Below are positions 18,591-26,932 of a DNA stretch of 64,000 nt, piece by piece; the first letter of the stretch is position 1; every line of letters starts with the position of its first letter. Position numbers and translations under genes: made by a program. Under the pieces are notes generated by a model, which saw only the letters and a program-made list of their open reading frames with translations, was not told the origin of the DNA and searched no databases. The stretch is from Hungatella sp. (GTDB lineage Bacteria > Bacillota > Clostridia > Lachnospirales > Lachnospiraceae): positions 23,063 through 87,062 of the forward strand of contig JAAWHK010000001.1 in the NCBI GenBank assembly GCA_022795805.1. The letters run 5' to 3'.

Positions 18591-20231
18591 ATGGCAGAGA
18601 AAGCCAATGGAAACAGCGCGTCAAAGGCGGCGGTAATCCTGATATTTGTCGTGTTTGGCGGTTATCTTCTGCTGCAGTTTTCCAGAGTATTTATTTACTA
18701 TGATGATTATGGATATTTATCTCTGAGTTACGCTTATGTAATGGAGGAGGCGGCGGGGACAGACTATAACCTGTCTCAGCTTCTGGAGTACATGGGACAC
18801 CATTATTTTTACGGCAACGGGAGGCTTTTGTGTACGTTCCTCTATTTGCTGCTTTACCTGGCAGGGGGTCTTAAGCTTCTTCAGGTTTTTATGGCGGCGG
18901 CAGTGCTGACTGTGGCGGTGCTGTCCTACAGGGCCGCGGTGCTGACCCAATCGCCGGAAAACGGGGCGGGGCGGATCATGACAGCGGTTTTTACCTGCCT
19001 CCTGTACGGGCTGATGGGGATACATGTGAAGCGCCATGGAATATACTGGTTTGCCGCATCCTTTCTGTATGTTGTCCCGGCGGTAAGCGTAATCGGGCTG
19101 GGATGGATGTACTGCGGGACGATACGCAGAAAGAGAAGCCCAGTCTGGTGGCTGGGCTGCACGGTGCTGGCTTTTCTGGGGGCTTTCTCCCAGGAGCAGT
19201 GGCTGGTGGCAGTGCTGGCGATGATTCTGTCGGTGATGGCATATAAGCAGTACGTTCTTCACGGCACAGGTACAAAGACGGGGGAAGGACGAATATGTTC
19301 CCGGGATTTTCAGGTGCTGGCAGCGGCAGCGGCGGGAGCTCTTCCGATTCTCACATCGCCGGCGGTAAAGGACAGGATGGCCAGGGACGCCGCCTTTGCA
19401 AAACGCTCTTTCATCGGGAAGGTGATATACAATATAGACGCCGTAACACGCCTGTTTTTTGCTCCTGATAACCAGAATTACATTTTTCTCCTTTTGATTA
19501 TGGCGATGGCCATGACAGCTGTCATGATGGTGCGGGGACAGGGAAACCGGAGAGCGCATGTGCTGTTTCCTGCAGTGTCGGCGGCAGCGGGGGCCTACCT
19601 GTTTACAGAGTGTCATGTGTGGGGGCATGGGGACAGAAACCAGTATCTGACAGGGGCGGTCTGGCTCTTGTTCGCATATATTCTGTGGATGACGGCGCGG
19701 TTTCTGTATTTTACGTTTTCCAACAACAATGTCTTTCAGGGAATGCTGTGCATTGCCGGCTTTTTCTCTATGGCCTGCCTTGTGATCGTTCCCGAACTGC
19801 CGGAGAGGGTGCTTCTTCCCTATGTGCTGCTGTCTTTTTCCCTGCTGGGGTATATTTTCGGGGAGGTTTTTCTAAAGGACATCAGACTGCGAAAGGGCGG
19901 CGGAGTGTTTCTGCTGTGCATGGCGGCTGTAAGTCTTCCCAATATGCGAAATATTTACCGGGGATACAGCGCCAACTGGAAGGTGCATCAGTACAATGAT
20001 GTGGTGCTCAGGCAGAATGCGGAGATGATTAAACAGGGGGAGCGAATCAAGGAGGTCCGTTTGTACCGGCTTTTGGACGAACTCTGCACGAAGGAGATGG
20101 TCTATGACCCGGGTTTTGACTTTATGATCTTCTGGATGTACGAGTACTATGACTTTCCTCCTAATGTTGCGTTTCTCTACGAGACGGTGGGAGACATGCA
20201 GGATTTGATTATTCAAGAGAAAAGAGATTAA
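18591..20231 (+). CDS. Polytopic membrane protein, GtrII/GT-C-like
   Basis: This 546-residue protein has about eleven membrane segments. After the first segment it carries FIYYDDYGYLSLSY, an acidic pair followed by aromatics, strongly reminiscent of the first outer loop of GtrII-type glucosyltransferases and of the two other membrane proteins of this locus. Immediately downstream is a GtrB-like enzyme that would make its polyprenyl-phosphate sugar donor. I infer an extracytoplasmic sugar transfer role. The C-terminal 100 residues are soluble. Confidence 0.75.
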   Translation: MAEKANGNSASKAAVILIFVVFGGYLLLQFSRVFIYYDDYGYLSLSYAYVMEEAAGTDYNLSQLLEYMGHHYFYGNGRLLCTFLYLLLYLAGGLKLLQVFMAAAVLTVAVLSYRAAVLTQSPENGAGRIMTAVFTCLLYGLMGIHVKRHGIYWFAASFLYVVPAVSVIGLGWMYCGTIRRKRSPVWWLGCTVLAFLGAFSQEQWLVAVLAMILSVMAYKQYVLHGTGTKTGEGRICSRDFQVLAAAAAGALPILTSPAVKDRMARDAAFAKRSFIGKVIYNIDAVTRLFFAPDNQNYIFLLLIMAMAMTAVMMVRGQGNRRAHVLFPAVSAAAGAYLFTECHVWGHGDRNQYLTGAVWLLFAYILWMTARFLYFTFSNNNVFQGMLCIAGFFSMACLVIVPELPERVLLPYVLLSFSLLGYIFGEVFLKDIRLRKGGGVFLLCMAAVSLPNMRNIYRGYSANWKVHQYNDVVLRQNAEMIKQGERIKEVRLYRLLDELCTKEMVYDPGFDFMIFWMYEYYDFPPNVAFLYETVGDMQDLIIQEKRD

Positions 20232-20235
20232 AGGC

Positions 20236-21231
20236 ATGGGAAATTTATTATCAGTTGTTGTGTCCGTCTACAATGAGGAGGCGGTGCTCAGGCAGTTTTA
20301 CAGGGAAGTCAAAAAGGTGCTGGAAACTGCGAAGTGGGACTATGAGCTTTTATTCGTCAATGACGGGAGCACAGACGGAAGCCTTTGTATTCTTCAGGAG
20401 CTGGCAGACAGGGACGCCCATGTGAAAATTATAGGATTTTCCAGGAACTTCGGCCACGAAGCCGCGATGATCGCGGGAATAGACTACAGCATCGGGGACG
20501 GGATTATCTGTATGGATGCGGATCTGCAGCACCCGCCGGAATGTATTTTGGAGATCATTGACAGATTCGAGAAGGGGTTTGAGGTCATCAATATGGTCCG
20601 AACCAAAAACGAGTCGGCGGGATGGTTTAAAAACATGGCGTCGTCGGCATTTTATAAGCTGATCAATGTGCTTTCGGACGTAAAATTCGAGAGCAATGCA
20701 TCGGATTTTTTTGCCGTAAGCCGCAGAGTGGCAGATGTACTGAAGGACAGCTACCGGGAAAAAGTACGGTTTTTGCGGGGCTATGTACAGAATGTAGGGT
20801 TCGCAAAGACTACGATTGCCTACGAGGCCGGGGTGAGAGCGGCAGGGGAGAGCAAATACAGCATCCGGAAGCTGTTTCAGTTTTCGGTCAACACGATTGT
20901 CTGTTTTTCCAACCTGCCCTTGAAGCTGGGAATCTACGCGGGGGTTATGGCCGCGCTTTTGGGCGTGGTGGTGATGGTCTATACGCTGTTTACGAGGGGA
21001 GGGGCTCCCAGCGGGTACGCCACCATCGTTGTACTTAATTGTTTTATGTTTGCAATCCTGTTTGTCATTGTGGGGATCATGGGCGAATATATGGCCATAT
21101 TATTCGCGGAGCTGAAAGACAGGCCCATCTATATCGTAGGGGAGACCAGGAATATTTCCTGTGAGCTCCAGGAGGGCAAGAGTCTGAAAAGAACAGGAGG
21201 GACTGGCAGAACAGGTAAAATTGAGGGGTGA
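20236..21231 (+). CDS. GtrB-like polyprenyl-phosphate glycosyltransferase
   Basis: This family 2 transferase of 331 residues is related to dolichyl-phosphate mannose synthase and GtrB. It moves a nucleotide sugar onto undecaprenyl phosphate on the inner membrane face. Visible motifs are VVVSVYNEE at the start, NDGSTDGS, the catalytic DADLQHPPE near residues 95-103, and AGESKYSIRKL before two C-terminal membrane segments (about 232-255 and 270-293). It starts four bases after the GT-C-like gene and is the last gene of the locus. The pair probably works as donor synthesis plus outer-face transfer. Confidence 0.9.
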   Translation: MGNLLSVVVSVYNEEAVLRQFYREVKKVLETAKWDYELLFVNDGSTDGSLCILQELADRDAHVKIIGFSRNFGHEAAMIAGIDYSIGDGIICMDADLQHPPECILEIIDRFEKGFEVINMVRTKNESAGWFKNMASSAFYKLINVLSDVKFESNASDFFAVSRRVADVLKDSYREKVRFLRGYVQNVGFAKTTIAYEAGVRAAGESKYSIRKLFQFSVNTIVCFSNLPLKLGIYAGVMAALLGVVVMVYTLFTRGGAPSGYATIVVLNCFMFAILFVIVGIMGEYMAILFAELKDRPIYIVGETRNISCELQEGKSLKRTGGTGRTGKIEG

Positions 21232-21294
21232 CAGGTTGACCTATTTTCTCACGGATTTCGGATACACTATCCTAAAAAAATAGGAGGGTGTGTC

Positions 21295-21534
21295 ATGAGA
21301 ATTTGTGAGGCAACCAATTTGAGAATCAACGAGCTGCGAAAAGAGAGACGAATGACAGAGTATGCGCTGATTTATCAGGCCGGCATGCCTCCGTCAACCG
21401 TAAAGAGTATACTGCACGGAAAAAGTCAGAATCCCGGCATTGTTAATATTAAGAAGATTGCAGAAGGACTCGGAGTTACCATGAGAGAATTCTACGATTC
21501 CGATATCTTCGACGAACTGGAGCCGGAGGATTAA
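21295..21534 (+). CDS. Small XRE-type helix-turn-helix regulator
   Basis: This 79-residue protein is little more than a Cro/C1 helix-turn-helix: LRINELRKERRMTEYALIYQ, then MPPSTVKSILHGK as recognition helix, then a short acidic tail. Such minimal XRE proteins are common in Clostridia and bind short operators. It follows a strong TAGGAGGGTG ribosome site. It has its own upstream AT-rich stretch with TTGACC (at 21236) and TACACT (at 21263), but their spacing of 21 bases is too long for a standard promoter. Targets are unknown; the ThrE genes follow closely. Confidence 0.85.
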   Translation: MRICEATNLRINELRKERRMTEYALIYQAGMPPSTVKSILHGKSQNPGIVNIKKIAEGLGVTMREFYDSDIFDELEPED

Positions 21535-21549
21535 TCAAAGGAGTCTGGC

Positions 21550-22317
21550 ATGGTTGAAGTGGAGAGGGAAGTTATGGAGGTCGCTATGGAGGCGGGACAT
21601 ATTCTGCTGGAGAACGGGGCCGAAATATTTCGAGTGGAAGAAACCATAAACCGCATTTGCAGGCATTACGGGATAGAGTCCGGTAGTGCCTTTATTTTAA
21701 GCAACGGAATCTTTGTAACATCAGGAAATATGAGGGAGGAGACGTTTGCCAGGGTACAGCACATCCCTGTAAGCGGGTCCCACCTAAACAGGGTGGCCGC
21801 GGTGAACCAGCTGTCCAGAGAGGTGGAGGAAGGGCGGTATACCATTGAGGAAGTCAGGGAGCATCTCAGAGAGATCCGGCAGATGCCGGGCAAATCCAAC
21901 CATATGCAGATTCTTGGCTCCGGTGTGGGAAGCGGGGCGTTCTGCTACCTGTATGGCGGCAATCTGAGGGACTGCACGGCGGCATTTCTGGCAGGAGTTG
22001 TACTTTACGCGTTTGTCCTGTATATAAGCTCTCCGTATTTTAACAAGATGGTGTCCAACATTGCGGGGGGCGCCGTGGCAACGGCGGCCTGCGTGGTTCT
22101 ATATGAGCTGGGACTGGGACAGAATCTGGATCAGATGGTAATCGGCTCCATCATCCCCCTGGTGCCGGGGGTGGCATTTACCAATGCCATACGGGACATT
22201 GCCGATGAGAATTACATTTCGGGAACCGTGAGGATGATAGACGCCCTGCTGGTGTTTTTCTGTATAGCCATGGGGGTGGGACTGGTTTATACGGTCAGGC
22301 AGCGTCTGATCGTGTGA
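21550..22317 (+). CDS. Threonine/serine exporter, N-terminal subunit (ThrE-type)
   Basis: This 255-residue protein corresponds to the first half of ThrE: a soluble cytoplasmic part (about 1-110) with the family motif ILLENGAEIFRVEETINRI, then five membrane segments. In many Firmicutes ThrE is split into this and a smaller DUF3815 protein encoded directly after it, as here. Together they are predicted to export threonine and serine, or possibly dipeptides (family knowledge). It begins 15 bases after the HTH gene, which may therefore regulate it. Confidence 0.88.
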   Translation: MVEVEREVMEVAMEAGHILLENGAEIFRVEETINRICRHYGIESGSAFILSNGIFVTSGNMREETFARVQHIPVSGSHLNRVAAVNQLSREVEEGRYTIEEVREHLREIRQMPGKSNHMQILGSGVGSGAFCYLYGGNLRDCTAAFLAGVVLYAFVLYISSPYFNKMVSNIAGGAVATAACVVLYELGLGQNLDQMVIGSIIPLVPGVAFTNAIRDIADENYISGTVRMIDALLVFFCIAMGVGLVYTVRQRLIV

Positions 22318-22333
22318 GGGGGAGGATAAAAAG

Positions 22334-22798
22334 ATGGCAGGACAGGTGATAGCGGCGGTGGCAGGAACCATAGGGTTCTCCGTGCTGTACAGTGTTCCCA
22401 GGGCGTACTACCCCTACTGCGGTATCATCGGAGGCGCGGGATGGTTTCTGTACTGTCTCCTGATCGAAGCGCATTCGGCGCCGGAGGCCACACTGTTCGC
22501 GGCGATTCTGGTGGTGCTGCTGTCCCGGCTTTTTGCCGTGAAGGAGAGATGCCCGGTGACGATTTTTCTTATCAGCGGCATATTTCCCCTGGTGCCGGGA
22601 GGCGGGATCTACTGGACCGCCTACTATATTGTGACAGGGGAGATGGAACTGGCGGCGCAAAAAGGATTTACGGCCGTCAAAGTGGCCGTGGCCATTGTGC
22701 TGGCCATTGTGTTTGTATTTCAGCTTCCCCAGAAGCTGTTTCAGGTGAAGTGGAGAAAGACAGATGACAGAAACGTACAGGAGAGGTGGAAACGATGA
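22334..22798 (+). CDS. Threonine/serine exporter, C-terminal subunit (DUF3815)
   Basis: This 154-residue membrane protein has four to five hydrophobic helices and corresponds to the second half of ThrE. The stretch LISGIFPLVPGGGIYWT repeats the PLVPG-type turn also present in the upstream subunit (SIIPLVPGVAF), which supports an ancestral internal duplication. It would form a complex with the preceding protein. Its stop codon overlaps the ATG of pyrC (ATGA). Confidence 0.87.
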   Translation: MAGQVIAAVAGTIGFSVLYSVPRAYYPYCGIIGGAGWFLYCLLIEAHSAPEATLFAAILVVLLSRLFAVKERCPVTIFLISGIFPLVPGGGIYWTAYYIVTGEMELAAQKGFTAVKVAVAIVLAIVFVFQLPQKLFQVKWRKTDDRNVQERWKR

Positions 22799-24063
22799 TT
22801 TTGATTCGGGGCGGCCGGGTTATTGATACGGAGAAAAAGGAAGAGCGGGAAGCGGATGTGATAATTGAGGGGAACCGGATTGCGGGGATCGGTCATTATG
22901 AGGACGACGGAACCTGGGAGAAGGTGATCAATGCCGAAGGATGTGTGGTGGCGCCGGGGCTGGTGGATGTTCATGTGCATTTCAGAGACCCGGGACTGAC
23001 CTATAAGGAGGACATCCGAACCGGAGCGGCAGCGGCGGCAGCCGGAGGGTTTACCACAGTGGTCTGCATGGCCAACACAAAACCGGTCATAGACAGCACG
23101 GAAACTTTGGAGTATGTTCTCGACAAAGGCAGACAGACGGGAATCCATGTGCTGTCATGCGCTGCCGTATCCGTGGGAATGAAAGGACAGGAACTGGTGG
23201 ATATGGAGGCTCTCAAGAAGGCGGGGGCCTGCGGTTTTACGGACGACGGAATCCCCCTGATGAACGGGGAACTGCTTAGACAGGCCATGGAACAGGCGGC
23301 GCGCCTTGACATGCCCATCAGCCTTCACGAGGAGGACCCGGCGTTTATCGGCAACAACGGGATTAACCGCGGGGAGACGTCCAAAAAGCTGGGAATTTAC
23401 GGTTCACCCGCTGTGGCAGAGGACAGCCTGGTGGCCAGAGACTGTATGATTGCCCTTCACACCAAAGCTCGGGTAAATATTCAGCACATCAGCTCCGCGA
23501 AAGCTCTTGAGGCCGTGAGACTGGCCAAAAAGATGGGAGCAAAAGTTACCGTGGAGGTGACGCCTCACCATTTTGCCCTGACCGAGGAGGCGGTACTGAC
23601 CTATGGGACCCTGGCCAAGATGAATCCGCCCCTGCGCACGGAGGCGGACAGGCAGGCCCTGGTGAAAGGACTTTCGGACGGGACCATCGACATCATAGCC
23701 ACTGACCATGCCCCCCACAGCAGGGAGGAGAAGGAAAAGCCCCTGACAGAGGCTCCCAGCGGCATCATAGGCCTGGAGACGGCCCTGGCCCTGGCAGTCA
23801 CAAAACTGGTGGACGAGGGTCATCTGACGATGGCGGAGCTGATGGCCAAGATGAGCCTGAACCCGGCGCGGCTTTACGGCCTTGAGTGCGGATATCTGGC
23901 CAAGGGCGCCCCGGCGGATCTGGTGATCTTCGATCCCAATGAACCTTTTACGGCGGGAAATTTCCGCTCCAAAGCAGATAATTCACCTTTTGCCGGCTGG
24001 CAGCTGAGAGGCAGGGTGCACTATACCATCTGTGAAGGAGCGGTGGTATACAGCTGTTTGTAG
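22795..24063 (+). CDS. pyrC: Dihydroorotase
   Basis: This zinc amidohydrolase closes carbamoyl aspartate to dihydroorotate in pyrimidine synthesis. The 422 residues show the metal-binding DVHVHFRDPG near 58-67, the HEEDPAF region, histidines in NIQHIS and EVTPHHF, and the ATDHAPHS aspartate motif. The ATG with AGGAGAGG eight bases upstream is preferred to the GTG three codons earlier. It is unusual in being coupled to a ThrE gene and separated from other pyr genes; no PyrR-type leader is visible. Confidence 0.94.
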   Translation: MILIRGGRVIDTEKKEEREADVIIEGNRIAGIGHYEDDGTWEKVINAEGCVVAPGLVDVHVHFRDPGLTYKEDIRTGAAAAAAGGFTTVVCMANTKPVIDSTETLEYVLDKGRQTGIHVLSCAAVSVGMKGQELVDMEALKKAGACGFTDDGIPLMNGELLRQAMEQAARLDMPISLHEEDPAFIGNNGINRGETSKKLGIYGSPAVAEDSLVARDCMIALHTKARVNIQHISSAKALEAVRLAKKMGAKVTVEVTPHHFALTEEAVLTYGTLAKMNPPLRTEADRQALVKGLSDGTIDIIATDHAPHSREEKEKPLTEAPSGIIGLETALALAVTKLVDEGHLTMAELMAKMSLNPARLYGLECGYLAKGAPADLVIFDPNEPFTAGNFRSKADNSPFAGWQLRGRVHYTICEGAVVYSCL

Positions 24064-24134
24064 AAACGAAAAGCCGGTTCTTTCTCGTTATTTCCTGCAT
24101 AAACATGGAGAGAGAAAGAAAAGGGCGGTCCGGC

Positions 24135-26774
24135 ATGACAGATTGGTATCAGCGGACGGAGAGAGAAGTCCTGGCCCGGCTGGACACGGCGGACCGGGGG
24201 CTGACCGAAAGGCAGGTACAGAAGAGAAGAAAACAGTATGGGCCCAACGCGTTGAAGGAGCCCGGAAAGAAGCCTGCCTGGAGGGTATTCTTAGAGCAGT
24301 TTAAGGATCTTCTGGTGATGATTCTCATTGGTGCGGCGGTCATATCTATGGCGACCGGCAATCCGGAAAGCACGGTGGTGATCTTTGCCGTGATTACCCT
24401 GAATGCGGTCCTGGGCACGGTGCAGCATGAGAAGGCCAGAAAATCTCTGGAAAGCCTCCGGTCACTGTCCTCCCCTCTGGCGGTAGTCATGCGGGATGGG
24501 GCAAAGATACAGATCCCGTCCGAGGAGGTAGTGCCCGGGGATATTTTATACCTGGACAGCGGCGATCTGGTGGTGGCTGACGGCAGGATTCTGGAGAGCG
24601 TTGCCTTACAGGTGGATGAAAGTTCCCTCACGGGCGAGTCGGAGGCCGTATTGAAACAGACGGCCGGTATTCCCCGTACAGCCCCGCTGGCAGACCGCAG
24701 AAATATGGTGTACAGCGGTTCCCTGGTAACCGGCGGAAGGGGCGTGGCAGTGGTCACGGAGACGGGAATGGAGACGGAGATAGGGCGCATAGCCGGACTG
24801 ATGAACGAGGCCGGGGAGAAAAAAACGCCTCTCCAGATAAGTCTCGATCAGTTCGGAAGCCGGCTGGCGGCAGGGATCATGATCATCTGTCTGACCGTGT
24901 TCGTGCTGGGCCTGTACCGGGGTATGGAACTGCTGGATTCCCTGATGTTTTCCGTCGCTCTGGCAGTCGCCGCGATCCCCGAGGCGCTGGGATCCATCGT
25001 GACCATCGTTCAGGCCATGGGTACGCAGAAGATGGCCAGGGAACAGGCCATTATCAAGGATTTGAAGGCGGTGGAGAGCCTGGGGTGCGTATCGGTAATC
25101 TGCACGGACAAGACGGGGACGCTGACACAGAACCGGATGACCGTGGAGCAGGCGGTACTCAACGGGAAAATCGTAAAACCGCAGCAGCTGACCTGTGAAA
25201 CCGAACAGCATAAGCTGTTTCTGCACATATGCGCCCTGGTCAACAACGGGGTCCTGGGTAAGGACGGGGAGGAGACGCAGGGAGTGGGAGATGCTACGGA
25301 GCTGGCGCTTCTTAACCTGGCACAGGACTGCGGCATTGCTCCGGAGCAGGTTCGGGCACGGTTTGCGCGGATCCGGGAGATTCCCTTTGACTCGGAACGA
25401 AAGATCATGAGCACGGTCAATCGAATGCCCGAGGGACAGATGCTTCTGGCAAAAGGGGCCATGGATGTGCTTTTGGAACGCAGTACCCGGATCGACGACA
25501 GGGGCAATATCCGCCCCATTACATATGAGGATAAAAGGATGTTGATGCAGCTTCACGATACGTGCTCCCGCCGTGGGCTGAGGGTACTGGCCGCGGCGTA
25601 TCGGCCCTTAAAAGGCGATGCGGCCTTATGGGACGGCAGAAAATTGGAGAGAGAGCTGGTATTTCTGGGAATGGCGGCCATGATGGATCCGCCGCGGCCG
25701 GAGACCGGGGCGGCGGTGGCGGATGCCAGGCGGGCAGGGATCCGGCCGGTTATGATTACGGGGGATCACAAAGTTACGGCTATGACCATAGCGGCACAGA
25801 TCGGAATTCTGGAGAGTGGTGAGGAGGCGGTTTCAGGATCCCAGCTGGAATCCATGGACGACAGAATGCTGGATGAAAAAATTGAAACGATCAGCGTGTA
25901 CGCCAGGGTCTCCCCGGAACATAAGCTGAGAATCGTAAAAGCGTGGCAGAGGAAGGGCAAGATCGTGGCCATGACAGGCGACGGCGTCAATGACGCCCCG
26001 GCCCTGAAACAGGCGGATATAGGCGTCGCCATGGGGGTGACGGGGACCGAGGTGTCCAAGGACGCGGCATCCATGATACTGGCCGACGACAATTTTTCCA
26101 CGATCATAAAGGCTGTGTCCAACGGCCGGAACGTGTACCGCAATATCCGCAATGCCATAGAATTTTTGCTGTCAGGCAACATGGCGGGGATTTTCTGCGT
26201 ACTTTATACGACACTGCTGTCGCTGCCCCTTCCCTTTGCTCCGGTGCATCTTTTGTTCATCAATCTGCTGACAGATTCTCTTCCGGCCATAGCCATCGGC
26301 ATGGAACCGCCGGAGGGTGAACTGTTAAGCCGCCCTCCCAGGGATCCGAAGCAGGGGATACTGACTCCAAGGCTTTTGAGGGATATCCTGATTCAGGGAG
26401 GCCTGATTGCGGTATGTACCATGTACGCGTACCGCACCGGCCTGGCCCAGGGCAACGATGCTCTCGCCAGCACCATGGCATTCTCCTCCCTGACCCTCGC
26501 CAGGCTGTTTCATGGGTTCAACTGCCGCAGCAGTCACTCTGTTTTTTATCTGGGTTTTACAAGCAACCTGTATACGGTGATGGCTTTTGAAGCGGGGGTT
26601 CTTCTCCTGGCGGCGGTGCTGTTCGTCCCGGGGCTGCAGGTGCTCTTTTCCGTTTCCGACTTAAATATTTCGCAGCTGATAACCGTAGGGACGTGCGCGT
26701 TTCTTCCTACAGCAGTGCTGCAGCTGTGGAAGGTTCTGCGGGAGTTTCGGCGTCGGTTTAAAGCTTCATTTTAA
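24135..26774 (+). CDS. Calcium-type P-type ATPase
   Basis: This P2-type cation pump of 879 residues resembles SERCA/PMCA-like bacterial Ca2+ exporters. It has an N-terminal cation-ATPase domain (YGPNAL), the actuator motif SSLTGESEAV, M4 AAIPEALGSIVTI (PEAL where SERCA has PEGL), the phosphorylation site CTDKTGTLTQNRM, the hinge TGDGVNDAPALKQADIG, and M5-M6 residues NLLTDSLPA. The ATG with AAAGGGCGG upstream is preferred over one ten codons earlier that has no ribosome site. It would export Ca2+ (or Mn2+). It stands alone after pyrC. Confidence 0.92.
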   Translation: MTDWYQRTEREVLARLDTADRGLTERQVQKRRKQYGPNALKEPGKKPAWRVFLEQFKDLLVMILIGAAVISMATGNPESTVVIFAVITLNAVLGTVQHEKARKSLESLRSLSSPLAVVMRDGAKIQIPSEEVVPGDILYLDSGDLVVADGRILESVALQVDESSLTGESEAVLKQTAGIPRTAPLADRRNMVYSGSLVTGGRGVAVVTETGMETEIGRIAGLMNEAGEKKTPLQISLDQFGSRLAAGIMIICLTVFVLGLYRGMELLDSLMFSVALAVAAIPEALGSIVTIVQAMGTQKMAREQAIIKDLKAVESLGCVSVICTDKTGTLTQNRMTVEQAVLNGKIVKPQQLTCETEQHKLFLHICALVNNGVLGKDGEETQGVGDATELALLNLAQDCGIAPEQVRARFARIREIPFDSERKIMSTVNRMPEGQMLLAKGAMDVLLERSTRIDDRGNIRPITYEDKRMLMQLHDTCSRRGLRVLAAAYRPLKGDAALWDGRKLERELVFLGMAAMMDPPRPETGAAVADARRAGIRPVMITGDHKVTAMTIAAQIGILESGEEAVSGSQLESMDDRMLDEKIETISVYARVSPEHKLRIVKAWQRKGKIVAMTGDGVNDAPALKQADIGVAMGVTGTEVSKDAASMILADDNFSTIIKAVSNGRNVYRNIRNAIEFLLSGNMAGIFCVLYTTLLSLPLPFAPVHLLFINLLTDSLPAIAIGMEPPEGELLSRPPRDPKQGILTPRLLRDILIQGGLIAVCTMYAYRTGLAQGNDALASTMAFSSLTLARLFHGFNCRSSHSVFYLGFTSNLYTVMAFEAGVLLLAAVLFVPGLQVLFSVSDLNISQLITVGTCAFLPTAVLQLWKVLREFRRRFKASF

Positions 26775-26794
26775 AGCTTAATTTGTGATGCGGG

Positions 26795-26823
26795 TTGCAT
26801 TTGCAGCGAAAATATGCTACGCT
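26795..26823 (+). promoter_or_regulatory. Promoter of glpK
   Basis: TTGCAT and TACGCT are 17 bases apart, with an extended TGC before the -10. Predicted start is near 26830. The -10 context AATATGCTAC is almost the same as in the ABC-transporter promoter at 39152-39180. Confidence 0.6.
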
Positions 26824-26835
26824 TAACACATAACG

Positions 26836-26899
26836 TTGCCGAGAGAGATTAGAGTGGAGGACTGGTACGGAGATACCGCGGGGTTCTCCGCTCTTTTTT
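26836..26899 (+). promoter_or_regulatory. glpK leader attenuator with GlpP-type motif
   Basis: Right after the predicted transcription start comes CCGAGAGAGATTAGAG. Its last AGAG begins the rising arm of a strong terminator: AGAGTGGAGGACT pairs with GGTTCTCCGCTCT (13 pairs including G-U), an inner GGTA/TACC extends it, and TTTTTT follows. An intrinsic terminator in front of glpK with no gene between is the classic arrangement for GlpP antitermination in Bacillus (family knowledge). The same motif recurs at 39201-39259 and 46321-46387. Confidence 0.75.
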
Positions 26900-26932
26900 A
26901 AATTTTTATTATACCACTGGAGGAGGGGTTAT

